Origin: JBQLZQ01 sp052168355
GTDB taxonomy: Bacteria; Pseudomonadota; Alphaproteobacteria; DSM-16000; Inquilinaceae
Direction: 5' to 3'
NCBI GenBank assembly: GCA_052168355.1
Contig: JBQLZQ010000049.1
Coordinates: 124,001 to 188,000, forward strand
DNA length: 64,000 bases
Shown piece after piece: positions 25,264 through 35,652 of this stretch (positions are counted from its first letter, which is position 1; each line of letters opens with the position of its first letter). The translations under genes and the position numbers were made by a program. Under the pieces are notes generated by a model, which ran no database searches, was not told the DNA's origin, and was given only the letters and a program-made list of their open reading frames with translations.

Positions 25264-26330
25264 CCGCCGCCGATCGCGCCCCGGACCGTATCGTCGATCC
25301 CTCCGCCGCCGAGGGCGATCGGGCGGAGGCGTCGCTGCGTCCCGTCGCGCTCGACGACTTTATCGGCCAGCGCCAGGTGCGGGAGAATCTGCGGGTGTTC
25401 GTGGACGCCGCCCGATCCCGAGGCGAGGCGCTGGACCATGTGCTGCTGCACGGGCCGCCCGGGCTTGGCAAAACCACCTTGGCGCAGATCGTCAGCCGGG
25501 AAATGGGGGTGGGGTTTCGCGCCACGTCCGGGCCGGTCATCGCGCGGGCCGGCGACCTGGCGGCGATCCTGACCAACCTGCAGCCCCTCGACGTCTTGTT
25601 CATCGACGAGATACACCGCCTTAATCCTGCCGTAGAGGAAATCTTGTATCCGGCGATGGAAGACTTTCAACTCGACCTCATCATCGGCGAGGGGCCGGGG
25701 GCGCGGTCGGTGCGGATCGATCTTCCGCCTTTTACCCTGGTGGGCGCCACGACGCGGTCGGGTCTGATGACCACTCCCTTGCGCGAGCGTTTCGGCATTC
25801 CCTTGCGTCTCACGTTCTACCAGCCGGACGAGCTGGAGGAGATCGTGAGTCGCGGCGCACGGCTGCTCGACTGTCCGCTGACCGGCGATGGCGCGGCCGA
25901 AATCGCGCGCCGGTCGCGCGGCACCCCCCGCGTCGCCGGACGTTTGCTGCGCCGGGTTCGGGATTTCGCCGCCGTCGGCGGCAACGACCGGATCGACGCC
26001 GTCGCCGCCGACCGGTCCCTGACCCGTTTGGAGGTCGACGGGCTGGGGCTCGACGCCATGGACCGCCGCTATCTCACCGTCATCGCCGAACATTATCGCG
26101 GCGGTCCGGTGGGCGTGGAGACCCTGGCCGCGGCGCTTTCGGAACAGCGCGATGTGATCGAGGAGGTGATCGAACCCTTCCTGATCCAGCAGGGGCTTCT
26201 TCAGCGCACGCCGCGCGGACGAATGCTCGCCGACAAGGGATATCGCTATCTTAATCTCGAACCGCCGGCCCGCGACGGGGGACAGTTTGACCTTCTTCCG
26301 CCCGTTGGGGAGGACGACCTCGATGCCTGA
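25260..26330 (+). CDS. ruvB: Holliday junction helicase RuvB
   Basis: A 356-residue AAA+ motor of the RuvAB branch migration complex. Walker A is GPPGLGKT, Walker B is FIDEIHRLNP, sensor 1 is GATTRSGLMTTPLRERFG, and the C-terminal winged helix holds GPVGVETLAAALSEQRDVIE. Translation begins at a GTG that overlaps the ruvA stop (GTGA). Confidence 0.96.
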   Translation: MTAADRAPDRIVDPSAAEGDRAEASLRPVALDDFIGQRQVRENLRVFVDAARSRGEALDHVLLHGPPGLGKTTLAQIVSREMGVGFRATSGPVIARAGDLAAILTNLQPLDVLFIDEIHRLNPAVEEILYPAMEDFQLDLIIGEGPGARSVRIDLPPFTLVGATTRSGLMTTPLRERFGIPLRLTFYQPDELEEIVSRGARLLDCPLTGDGAAEIARRSRGTPRVAGRLLRRVRDFAAVGGNDRIDAVAADRSLTRLEVDGLGLDAMDRRYLTVIAEHYRGGPVGVETLAAALSEQRDVIEEVIEPFLIQQGLLQRTPRGRMLADKGYRYLNLEPPARDGGQFDLLPPVGEDDLDA

Positions 26331-26769
26331 GGCCGTCTCCGGCCGGATGGAACGTGGCTGCCACCTGTTCCCCGTCCGCGTCTATTACGAGGACACCGAT
26401 GCCGGCGGCATCGTCTACCATGCGAGTTATCTGCGCTTTGCCGAAAGGGCGCGCACCGAAATGCTGCGCCTGGCCGGGATCGATCAGAGCGTGCTGGCGG
26501 CGCGCACCGGCGCCGCCTTTGCCGTGCGCCACTGCACCATGGATTTCCGGGCGTCCGCGCGCCTCGACGATCTGGTCACGGTCCGCACGCGCATTGTGGA
26601 GATCGGCGGCGCCAGCCTGAAGGCGGAACAGACGATCGAGCGTAACGACACCGTCCTGGTGGCGTTGACGCTGCGTCTTGCCTGTATCGACCGCGACGGC
26701 CGGCCCACGCGCATACCCGAACGGGTGCGCGTGGCCTTCGACCGGATCGCAGAAATCATCGTGACGTGA
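26323..26769 (+). CDS. ybgC: Tol-Pal system-associated acyl-CoA thioesterase
   Basis: A 148-residue hot-dog fold thioesterase. The signature YYEDTDAGGIVYHASYLRFA includes the catalytic Asp. The ATG at 26323 overlaps the end of ruvB by 8 bases. It is the first gene of the Tol-Pal cluster, as in most proteobacteria, where it is thought to act in phospholipid metabolism. Confidence 0.93.
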   Translation: MPEAVSGRMERGCHLFPVRVYYEDTDAGGIVYHASYLRFAERARTEMLRLAGIDQSVLAARTGAAFAVRHCTMDFRASARLDDLVTVRTRIVEIGGASLKAEQTIERNDTVLVALTLRLACIDRDGRPTRIPERVRVAFDRIAEIIVT

Positions 26770-26792
26770 GTGGCAAGCAAGGCGTTCATTGA

Positions 26793-27527
26793 ATGGATCC
26801 GACAACTCTCAATTCCACCCAACTGCTGAGTGACGTCCCGGCAGCGGCCGACCTCAGCATGTGGGCGCTGTTTCTGTCGGCCGACATCGTGGTCAAGGCG
26901 GTCATGCTGTTGCTGGTCGCCGCCTCGATCTGGTGCTGGGCGATCATCTTCGAAAAGGTGCGGTTGATGCGCCGGGCCCGGGCCGAGGCGCAAAAGTTCG
27001 AGGAGCGGTTCTGGTCCGGAGGATCGCTGGAGGAGCTTTATCTACGGGTGAGCGAAGATCCGCGCGAACCGATGACGGCCGTGTTCGTCGCCGGCATGAA
27101 GGAATGGCAGCTGGCGGTCGATAAGGACATCAGTTCCGCCGGGATGGTCCGCGCCGGTTTGCAGCAGCGCATCGATCGGGTCATGGATGCCACGGCGACG
27201 CGCGAACTGGGCCAGATGGAACGGCACATGACGGTCCTGGCCTCGGTCGGGTCGACGGCGCCGTTCATCGGCCTGTTCGGCACCGTCTGGGGCATTATGA
27301 ACTCCTTTCAGTCGATCGCCGCGTCCGCCAATACCAGTCTTGCCGTGGTCGCGCCCGGCATCGCCGAAGCCCTGTTCGCCACGGCGCTCGGTCTGGTCGC
27401 GGCCATTCCGGCAACGGCGGCCTACAACAAGTTTTCCAACGACATGTCGCGCTATGCCGACCGGTTGCAGAATTTCGCGTCGGAATTCTCGGCCATCCTG
27501 TCGCGCTATCTGGAAGAAAGGGATTAG
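26793..27527 (+). CDS. tolQ: Tol-Pal inner membrane proton channel TolQ
   Basis: A 244-residue membrane protein with one N-terminal helix (VVKAVMLLLVAASIWCWAII), a cytoplasmic loop, and two further helices around VGSTAPFIGLFGTVWGIMN and GIAEALFATALGLVAAIPAT. It forms the proton channel with TolR that powers outer membrane constriction at division. It is followed by tolR after 3 bases. Confidence 0.96.
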   Translation: MDPTTLNSTQLLSDVPAAADLSMWALFLSADIVVKAVMLLLVAASIWCWAIIFEKVRLMRRARAEAQKFEERFWSGGSLEELYLRVSEDPREPMTAVFVAGMKEWQLAVDKDISSAGMVRAGLQQRIDRVMDATATRELGQMERHMTVLASVGSTAPFIGLFGTVWGIMNSFQSIAASANTSLAVVAPGIAEALFATALGLVAAIPATAAYNKFSNDMSRYADRLQNFASEFSAILSRYLEERD

Positions 27528-27530
27528 GCC

Positions 27531-27980
27531 ATGGGCGCATCCCTGCCTTCGCACGGCGCCGCCCGGACTGGAAGGCGGCGGATCTATCGGCCGATGGCGG
27601 AGATCAACGTCACGCCGTTCGTCGACGTGATGCTGGTGCTGCTGATCGTGTTCATGGTCACGGCCCCGTTGTTGACCGTCGGCGTCCCTGTCGATCTGCC
27701 TCAGACCCGCGGCCAGAACATCAGCGAACCGGACGAACCGCTGGTGGTGTCCATCGATTCCGACGGTCAGATCTTTGTCCAGGAAAGCGTTGTCGAGATG
27801 GGCAATCTGGTGCCGTTGCTGGTGGCGGTGACGGAAGCCAATCCCGACGTCCGGATCTTCGTGCGCGGCGACCGGTCGATCGCCTACGGCCAGATCATGC
27901 AGGTCATGGGGTCGATCAACGCGGCCGGCTTTACCCGCGTCGCCCTGGTCGCCGAATTGCCGTCGGGCAGCGCGCAGTAG
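27531..27980 (+). CDS. tolR: Tol-Pal protein TolR
   Basis: A 149-residue single-pass protein. The membrane helix contains the proton-carrying Asp32 (TPFVDVMLVLLIVFMVTAP), and the periplasmic part has the ExbD/TolR fold. It pairs with TolQ. Confidence 0.95.
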   Translation: MGASLPSHGAARTGRRRIYRPMAEINVTPFVDVMLVLLIVFMVTAPLLTVGVPVDLPQTRGQNISEPDEPLVVSIDSDGQIFVQESVVEMGNLVPLLVAVTEANPDVRIFVRGDRSIAYGQIMQVMGSINAAGFTRVALVAELPSGSAQ

Positions 27981-27990
27981 CGGCCCTCCC

Positions 27991-28989
27991 ATGTCGTTTG
28001 GGCTCCGTTATTCCCTGGGTCTGCATCTCGCGATCGCGCTGATCGCGATTTTCGGGCTGCCGCGGCTGCAAAGCGACCGGCTCGAGCAGATGTCGGCCAT
28101 GCCGGTGCAGATCGTGTCGGGCGCCGAACTGGAAGCGCTGCAACAGCCCGCCGCGCCCGAGCCGCCGTCCGAGCCGCCGCGCGCGCCGACGCCGCCGGAG
28201 CCGCCGCCGGTTCCCGTACCCGACGTGGCCGAGCCCGAACCCGTCCCCGAGCCGCCATCGCTGCAGCGTCCGGCGCCCCCTGATATCGCCGAACCATTGC
28301 CCGACGCACCGCCACCGGAACCGGCCCGGTCGGCCCAGGCCGTGCCGGAACCGCCGCCGCCCGAGCCGGTGCCTGAACCCGAACCCGTTCCGGAGCCCGA
28401 ACCCGTTCCGGCACCCGAGCCCGTTCCGGAACCTCAACCGGCCCCGGAACCGGAGCCCTTGCCTGAACCTGAGCCGGAGCCCGAACCGGCCCCCGAACCC
28501 CAGGTCGCCGAGGTGCCGGCCCCGGCCCTGCCGCAGCGTAAACCGGCGCCGCCACCTCGGCCCGAGCCCGAGCCCGAACCGGATCAGCCATTCGATTCCC
28601 TGATCGACCGCCTGGCCGACGCTCCGCCGGAGGCGCCGGCACCGGCGCCCGAACCCCAGGGTCTGGGACCGCCGACGCGCTTGTCATCGTCTGACGAACA
28701 GGCCGTTCGCGACGCCTTGGGCCAGTGCTGGAATGTCGACCCGAACGTTCAATCGGGCGAATCCACGCCCATTGAGATCAGGGTCGAGATGCGACCCGAC
28801 CGTTTTGTTCAAAGCGCGTCCGTTGTCGACAGTCAGCGCTACAATTCCGACAGGGCGTTCCGCTCGGCCGCCGATCGGGCCTTGCGTGCCGTGCGCAACC
28901 CGGCCTGCCAACCGCTGCCGCTGCCGCCGGGAGAGTTTGATCAATGGCGCGTTATTACTTTCAATTTCGATCCGCGTGATATGTTCTGA
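27991..28989 (+). CDS. tolA: TolA with long Glu-Pro repeat region
   Basis: A 332-residue protein with a single N-terminal membrane helix (LRYSLGLHLAIALIAIFGL). Domain II, about residues 50-220, is dominated by Pro-Glu dipeptide repeats (EPEPVPEPEPVPAPEP) rather than the Ala-Lys-Glu helix of E. coli TolA. The C-terminal domain (DEQAVRDALGQCWNV) is a typical TolA/TonB-like fold with two cysteines. It links TolQR to TolB/Pal. The repeat should form a stiff polyproline rod and should need EF-P for translation. Confidence 0.92.
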   Translation: MSFGLRYSLGLHLAIALIAIFGLPRLQSDRLEQMSAMPVQIVSGAELEALQQPAAPEPPSEPPRAPTPPEPPPVPVPDVAEPEPVPEPPSLQRPAPPDIAEPLPDAPPPEPARSAQAVPEPPPPEPVPEPEPVPEPEPVPAPEPVPEPQPAPEPEPLPEPEPEPEPAPEPQVAEVPAPALPQRKPAPPPRPEPEPEPDQPFDSLIDRLADAPPEAPAPAPEPQGLGPPTRLSSSDEQAVRDALGQCWNVDPNVQSGESTPIEIRVEMRPDRFVQSASVVDSQRYNSDRAFRSAADRALRAVRNPACQPLPLPPGEFDQWRVITFNFDPRDMF

Positions 28990-29052
28990 CTTGGAGCCTA
29001 GTCTGATGCAGGCACCTATGGCCCGATCCGAATACCAGTGATGGAGTCCCCG

Positions 29053-30381
29053 ATGCGCGTCCGCGTTCTTGCCGAAGCCCTGTTGGCCCTGACTGTGCTG
29101 GTCGGCGCGTCGGGATCGGCGACGGCGGAACTTCAAATCGATATCACCCGCGGTGTCATCGAGCCGTTGCCGATCGCGATCACCGACCTGTACGGGGTGA
29201 CGGAGCGGGAACGGCAGATCGGCGGGGACATCGCCGGTGTCATCACCGCCAACCTGCAGCGATCCGGTCTGTTCCGCCCCGTGCCGCCGGCCGCCTTCAT
29301 CCAGGACCTGGCGAGTCTGCAGAACGGCCCCAATTACGGCGAATGGACAATCATCGATTCCGAAGCGTTGGTCGCCGGGTCTGTCGAAACCCAGCCGGAC
29401 GGGCGGATTCGCGTCGACTACCGGCTCTATGACGTCTTCGGTACCCAACAGATGTCGGCCAACGCCTGGTTCGTGACCGAAGATGCCTGGCGGCGGGTGG
29501 CGCATATCATTTCCGACGACATCTACCGGGCGATCACCGGGGAGGAGGGGTATTTCGACAGCCGCATCGTCTACATTTCGGAAACCGGTCCGGGAACCGC
29601 CCGGGTCAAACGGCTGGCGGTGATGGACCAGGACGGCGCCAACCATCAGATGCTGACCAATGGCGACAGTCTGGTTCTGACCCCCCGGTTCTCCCCTTTG
29701 CGCAACGAAATCACCTATCTCGCCTACTACAACGACCGGCCGCGCGTCTTTCTCTACAACATCGATACGGGCAGCCAGGAACCGTTGGGCGATTTTCCCG
29801 GCATGTCGTTCGCGCCGCGGTTTTCGCCCGATGGCAATCGGGTGATCATGAGCCTGGCGTCTGGCGGCAACACCGACATCCACACCATGGATCTGCGCAC
29901 CCGCGAAGTGCGGCGGTTGACCACCGATCCCAGCATCGAAACCTCCGCCTCCTATTCCCCGGACGGCCGCCAGATCGTGTTCGAATCCGACCGCGGCGGC
30001 AGCCAGCAGCTCTATGTGATGGACGCGGACGGGTCGAACGCCCGGCGTATCAGCTTTGGCGAGGGGCGCTACGCGTCGCCGGTGTGGTCGCCGCGCGGCG
30101 ACTTGATCGCGTTCACCCGGCTGTTCCAGGGGCGGTTCTATATCGGGGTGATGCGTCCGGACGGAACGGGCGAGCGCATGTTGGCCGATGCCTTTCATGT
30201 GGAGGGGCCGACCTGGGCGCCCAACGGCCGCGTGCTGATGTACTTTTCCGAAACGCCGTCGGGGCCGGGCGGCACGTCGAAGATTTCCCGGTTGTTCGCG
30301 GTCGATCTGTCGGGCCGCAACCAATGGCCGGTGGAAACCCCGGTCGACGGGTCCGATCCGGCATGGGGACCGCTGAACTAG
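29053..30381 (+). CDS. tolB: Tol-Pal periplasmic propeller TolB
   Basis: A 442-residue protein with a signal peptide (MRVRVLAEALLALTVLVGAS, cleavage near ATA). The ATG at 29053 is chosen because GGAG lies six bases before it; in-frame starts at 29038 and 29041 are possible. It has the N-terminal TolB domain and a six-bladed propeller with repeated FSPDG-type units (APRFSPDGNRVIMS, SYSPDGRQIVFESDRGG). It binds Pal and TolA in the periplasm. Confidence 0.95.
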   Translation: MRVRVLAEALLALTVLVGASGSATAELQIDITRGVIEPLPIAITDLYGVTERERQIGGDIAGVITANLQRSGLFRPVPPAAFIQDLASLQNGPNYGEWTIIDSEALVAGSVETQPDGRIRVDYRLYDVFGTQQMSANAWFVTEDAWRRVAHIISDDIYRAITGEEGYFDSRIVYISETGPGTARVKRLAVMDQDGANHQMLTNGDSLVLTPRFSPLRNEITYLAYYNDRPRVFLYNIDTGSQEPLGDFPGMSFAPRFSPDGNRVIMSLASGGNTDIHTMDLRTREVRRLTTDPSIETSASYSPDGRQIVFESDRGGSQQLYVMDADGSNARRISFGEGRYASPVWSPRGDLIAFTRLFQGRFYIGVMRPDGTGERMLADAFHVEGPTWAPNGRVLMYFSETPSGPGGTSKISRLFAVDLSGRNQWPVETPVDGSDPAWGPLN

Positions 30382-30546
30382 CTGGGCTTTCTGCCATCAA
30401 CGCTCGCTTGAATCGCTCAGAACGGCACTATATGGTCGCGGCGATTCGAAACGAGCCGGTGATTCGGCCCGATTGTCGGTCCGGCCGCGTCACTGCCCGA
30501 AGGTCGGGGAGGCGCGTTTCGTAAACAGCTTCAAGGGGTCGAAGTC

Positions 30547-31065
30547 ATGTCATTGAGGATCGTCTCGCTAGTGGCCGCTGTCCTGTTGGTCGCCGCCTGC
30601 GGCACCAGGGAAGAGCAATCGGCTCTGTCGGGTGGCGACGGCCAGTCGTCTGCCCTCGGTCAGGGGACCGTGGAAAATGCGCCCGCGCCGGGTTCGAAAG
30701 AGGAATTCGAGGTTCAGGTCGGCGATCGCGTGCTGTTCGGCACGGATCGATTCGATCTTTCGCCCGAGGCGCAGCGCACCCTCGACCTTCAAGCGGCGTG
30801 GTTGCAGCGTTATCCGAGCACCCGCCTGTCCATCGAAGGTCACGCCGATGAGCGCGGGACGCGGGAATACAATTTGGCGCTCAGCGATCGGCGCGCCACG
30901 TCGGTGCGGAACTATCTGGTCGCCCAGGGCGTCGATGCTGGCCGGCTGCGGACCATCGGCTATGGCAAGGAACGCCCCGCCGTGCTTGGGTCCAACGAAG
31001 CGGCTTGGGCGGCAAATCGCCGCGCCGTCAGCGTCGTCGAAGGCGCCTCCGTCGCGTCCAACTAA
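30547..31065 (+). CDS. pal: Peptidoglycan-associated lipoprotein Pal
   Basis: A 172-residue lipoprotein with the lipobox LVAAC (Cys18). The OmpA-like domain shows FGTDRFDLSPEAQ, IEGHADERGTREYNLALSDR and NRRAVSVV. It anchors the outer membrane to peptidoglycan and binds TolB. The 165-base gap after tolB holds a possible weak promoter (TTGAAT, 15 bases, TATATG at 30408-30434). A strong terminator overlaps its stop codon. Confidence 0.96.
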   Translation: MSLRIVSLVAAVLLVAACGTREEQSALSGGDGQSSALGQGTVENAPAPGSKEEFEVQVGDRVLFGTDRFDLSPEAQRTLDLQAAWLQRYPSTRLSIEGHADERGTREYNLALSDRRATSVRNYLVAQGVDAGRLRTIGYGKERPAVLGSNEAAWAANRRAVSVVEGASVASN

Positions 31066-31117
31066 GGCTCCTCTCCGCCGCCCCCGCCGTCCGGGGGCGG
31101 CCTCGACGCCTTAGTTT
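31062..31117 (+). terminator. Terminator overlapping the pal stop codon
   Basis: An inner stem CCGCCCCCG/CGGGGGCGG (31078-31086 with 31092-31100) sits inside an outer pair CTAAGG/CCTTAG (31062-31067 with 31109-31114), followed by TTTCG. The outer stem includes the pal stop codon. Transcription of cpoB would then need read-through or its own promoter. Confidence 0.65.
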
Positions 31118-31211
31118 CGCCGAGAACGTCGCGCACGGTCGCGTAAAGTGTCTGGCCGACGACGTGCCCGGTCTGTTTGGCCCGTCGCGGCATCCAGCAG
31201 GGGCGTTTGCC

Positions 31212-32225
31212 ATGGTGCTGCACATCGCCTTTCGTCTCACCCGGTCATCGATGGCGGCCGTTGCGGTCGCCCTGGCGATCGGTTTTGCCGTTCCGGCGGC
31301 GGCCCAGATTTCCGAGACCGAACGCCTGCTCAATCGCCTCTCGCGGGTCGAGCGCGATATCCAGACGCTCAATCAGCAGATCTTTCGCGGTGACGTGCCG
31401 ACCACGGCACCGTCCGGCGAGGGCTTTTCCGGGTCGTACGCCGGACAGGTGGAGGTCCGGCTGACGGAGCTGGAGCGCCAGCTTCAGACCCTGACCGGCC
31501 GCATCGAGGAACTTCAGTTCCAGAACCGTTCCCTGTCCCAGCGGCTGGACCGCGCCTTGACGGATATCGAATTTCGCCTGACGACGCTTGAGGGCGGTGA
31601 GATCGTGCCGCCTGTGTCCGACGCCGCCACCGGCGCCGCTCCGGCACCGGCCTTACCGTCGACACCGCCCGTGGCGTCCACTTCGGGGCCGCCGGCGGCA
31701 TCGCCCTCTGTCACCACGCCGACGCCGTCCGATCCCGCGCCGTCGGGTCAGCTCGGCACGCTGACGCTGTCGGAACCCGTGCCCGCCGGCACGGCGCCGG
31801 CGGCCGCGTCGGACCTGGCGCCCATCGCCCCGACTCAAGGCGGCGCCACGGAACAGTACAACCAGGCGTTCAATCTGCTGCAGGGCGCCGATTATGGCGG
31901 CGCCGAGTCGGCGTTCAAGCGCTTTCTCGAGCAGCATGGGGACACCCCGCTCGCCAGCAACGCGCAGTATTGGCTGGGCGAGACGTTCTATGTCCGTGGC
32001 CGCTTCCCCGAGGCGTCGGTCGCCTTCGCGCAAGGCTATCAGCGGTTTCCCGATGGCCCCAAGGCGCTCGACAGCCTGGTCAAGCTGGGCATGACGTTGG
32101 GCGCCATGGGACAGACCGATGACGCGTGCGTCACCTTTGCTCAGATCGGGGACGATTTCCCCGACGCGCCGAACACCGTGCTTCGCCGCGTCGAGCAGGA
32201 GCGGGACCGTTTCCAGTGTTCCTGA
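31212..32225 (+). CDS. cpoB: Cell division coordinator CpoB (YbgF)
   Basis: A 337-residue exported protein. A signal peptide ends at AAAQ; a coiled coil follows (SETERLLNRLSRVERDIQTL and VRLTELERQLQTLTGRIEEL), then a Pro/Ala/Thr linker, and C-terminal TPR units (YNQAFNLLQGADYGGAESAF, AQYWLGETFYVRGRFPEASV). The ATG at 31212 is the family N-terminus. CpoB coordinates Tol-Pal with peptidoglycan synthesis at the septum. Confidence 0.93.
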   Translation: MVLHIAFRLTRSSMAAVAVALAIGFAVPAAAQISETERLLNRLSRVERDIQTLNQQIFRGDVPTTAPSGEGFSGSYAGQVEVRLTELERQLQTLTGRIEELQFQNRSLSQRLDRALTDIEFRLTTLEGGEIVPPVSDAATGAAPAPALPSTPPVASTSGPPAASPSVTTPTPSDPAPSGQLGTLTLSEPVPAGTAPAAASDLAPIAPTQGGATEQYNQAFNLLQGADYGGAESAFKRFLEQHGDTPLASNAQYWLGETFYVRGRFPEASVAFAQGYQRFPDGPKALDSLVKLGMTLGAMGQTDDACVTFAQIGDDFPDAPNTVLRRVEQERDRFQCS

Positions 32226-32276
32226 TCGCGCGTGGCGCCGTGACAACGAGTTCCTAACCCAAAAAGAAGCGGCCTT

Positions 32277-33605
32277 GTGACATCGACGGCTGACCAACCC
32301 GTCTGCGACAGCGCGTTTGCCGCCGCCATGGCGGCGTTCGAACCATTCGAGGCGCGTCCGGTATTGGCGGTCGCCGTGTCCGGCGGTTCCGATAGCCTGG
32401 CTTTGTGTCTTCTGACGGACCGGTGGGCCAGGGCGCGCGGCGGCTCGGTTCTCGCCGTCACGATCGACCATGGTCTGCGTTCCGGTTCGGCCGGTGAGGC
32501 GGCGGCCGTGGCGGACTGGCTCGGCGCGCGGGGGATCGCCCATGCGATCCGGGTTTGGGAAACCCCGCCATCGTCGGGTCCGCTCATGGCGCGGGCGCGC
32601 GAGGCGCGGTATCGTCTGCTTGAGGAAATCTGCGGCACCCGCTGCATCCTCCATCTGCTGCTTGGCCACACACGCGACGATCAGGCCGAAACCGTTTTGC
32701 TGCGCCAGGCCATGGGCAGCGGCTCGGATGGTCTGGCCGGCATGCCGGCGGTCCGCGAAACAAAGCAACTGCGCGTGCTGCGGCCGCTTCTCGATGTTCC
32801 GAAGTCCCGGCTGGAGGCCGTGTGCCGCGCTGCCGGCCAGCCCTGGCTGGACGATCCGTCCAACAGCGATCGGCGATTTGCGCGCGTTCGGCTGCGCGAT
32901 ACCCGGTTTCCCTTGAGCCATGCCGATCCGGCGTCCGTCGCATTGGTCGACGACGCCCGTCGCAACGGCGAAGCCCGTGTCGAGATGGAGCGGTCGGTCG
33001 CCCGCCTGCTTGGCCGCGCGGCCACGGTCGGACCCGAAGGATACATCCTGCTGGACCGGATGCCGTTGGCTGCCGCCCCCGTCGAGGTGGCGGTGCGGGC
33101 CCTTTCCCGCTGTATCCGAACGGTGGGAGGAGGCGCCTACCCTCCACGCAGCCGACGGCTGGACAACGCCTATCGGGCGGTCGTGGTTAAGGAAAAGATA
33201 AGCCGAACCCTTGGTGGCTGTCGTCTGGCGACCCGTGGGGCCGCCCATCACGGTCTGTTGATCTGCCGCGAACCGGCTGCCGTCGCCGCCCCGAGCCCTG
33301 TGGTTCCGGGTCAGGCGTTGTGGTGGGATCGCCGGTTCCTGGTGTCCGTGCCGGCCCGCCCGGACTGGGCCGGCGAGGTGGAAGTGCGCCGTTTGGGGAC
33401 CTCCGCCGGCCGGGTGGCGGCGTGGGCCGGGGTGCCGGCCTGGGCCGCTGAAACCCTGCCGTCCCTGTGGCGGGGTGCCGCTCTTGTGGCGGTTCCGGTA
33501 TTTTCCTGTCGGCAGGATCCCCCAAACTGGCGTACACTGTCACGGGTGCCTGTCACATTTGCCCCGGCCGAGTCGATTTCAGGCGCCTTCTTTGGAGTTG
33601 TTTAG
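32277..33605 (+). CDS. tilS: tRNA(Ile)-lysidine synthetase TilS
   Basis: A 442-residue N-type ATP pyrophosphatase that converts cytidine 34 of the AUA-reading tRNA-Ile to lysidine. The PP-loop is SGGSDS at residues 35-40, followed by HTRDDQAETVLLR and later WLDDPSNSDRRFARVRLR. Translation starts with GTG. It lies between cpoB and ftsH, the usual order in this group. Confidence 0.93.
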   Translation: MTSTADQPVCDSAFAAAMAAFEPFEARPVLAVAVSGGSDSLALCLLTDRWARARGGSVLAVTIDHGLRSGSAGEAAAVADWLGARGIAHAIRVWETPPSSGPLMARAREARYRLLEEICGTRCILHLLLGHTRDDQAETVLLRQAMGSGSDGLAGMPAVRETKQLRVLRPLLDVPKSRLEAVCRAAGQPWLDDPSNSDRRFARVRLRDTRFPLSHADPASVALVDDARRNGEARVEMERSVARLLGRAATVGPEGYILLDRMPLAAAPVEVAVRALSRCIRTVGGGAYPPRSRRLDNAYRAVVVKEKISRTLGGCRLATRGAAHHGLLICREPAAVAAPSPVVPGQALWWDRRFLVSVPARPDWAGEVEVRRLGTSAGRVAAWAGVPAWAAETLPSLWRGAALVAVPVFSCRQDPPNWRTLSRVPVTFAPAESISGAFFGVV

Positions 33606-33698
33606 CAGGTTTGCCGCATTATCTAGCAGGCAAGGGGTCCGCACCGGGGCAGTTTTGATCGCACGCGGGCGTCGATCAAGGGATGAGAGCGAGGGCGC

Positions 33699-35624
<1,926 letters not shown>

Positions 35625-35652
35625 CGCCGGCCGCAACGGTCGACGGAAAGCG

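Noticed and set aside
28140..28660. Short DNA repeats in tolA as a possible CRISPR array
   Set aside because: They are in-frame Pro-Glu codon repeats without regular spacers.
30408..30434. Possible internal promoter before pal (TTGAAT, 15 bases, TATATG)
   Set aside because: The spacing is short and the match is weak; mentioned only in the pal entry.
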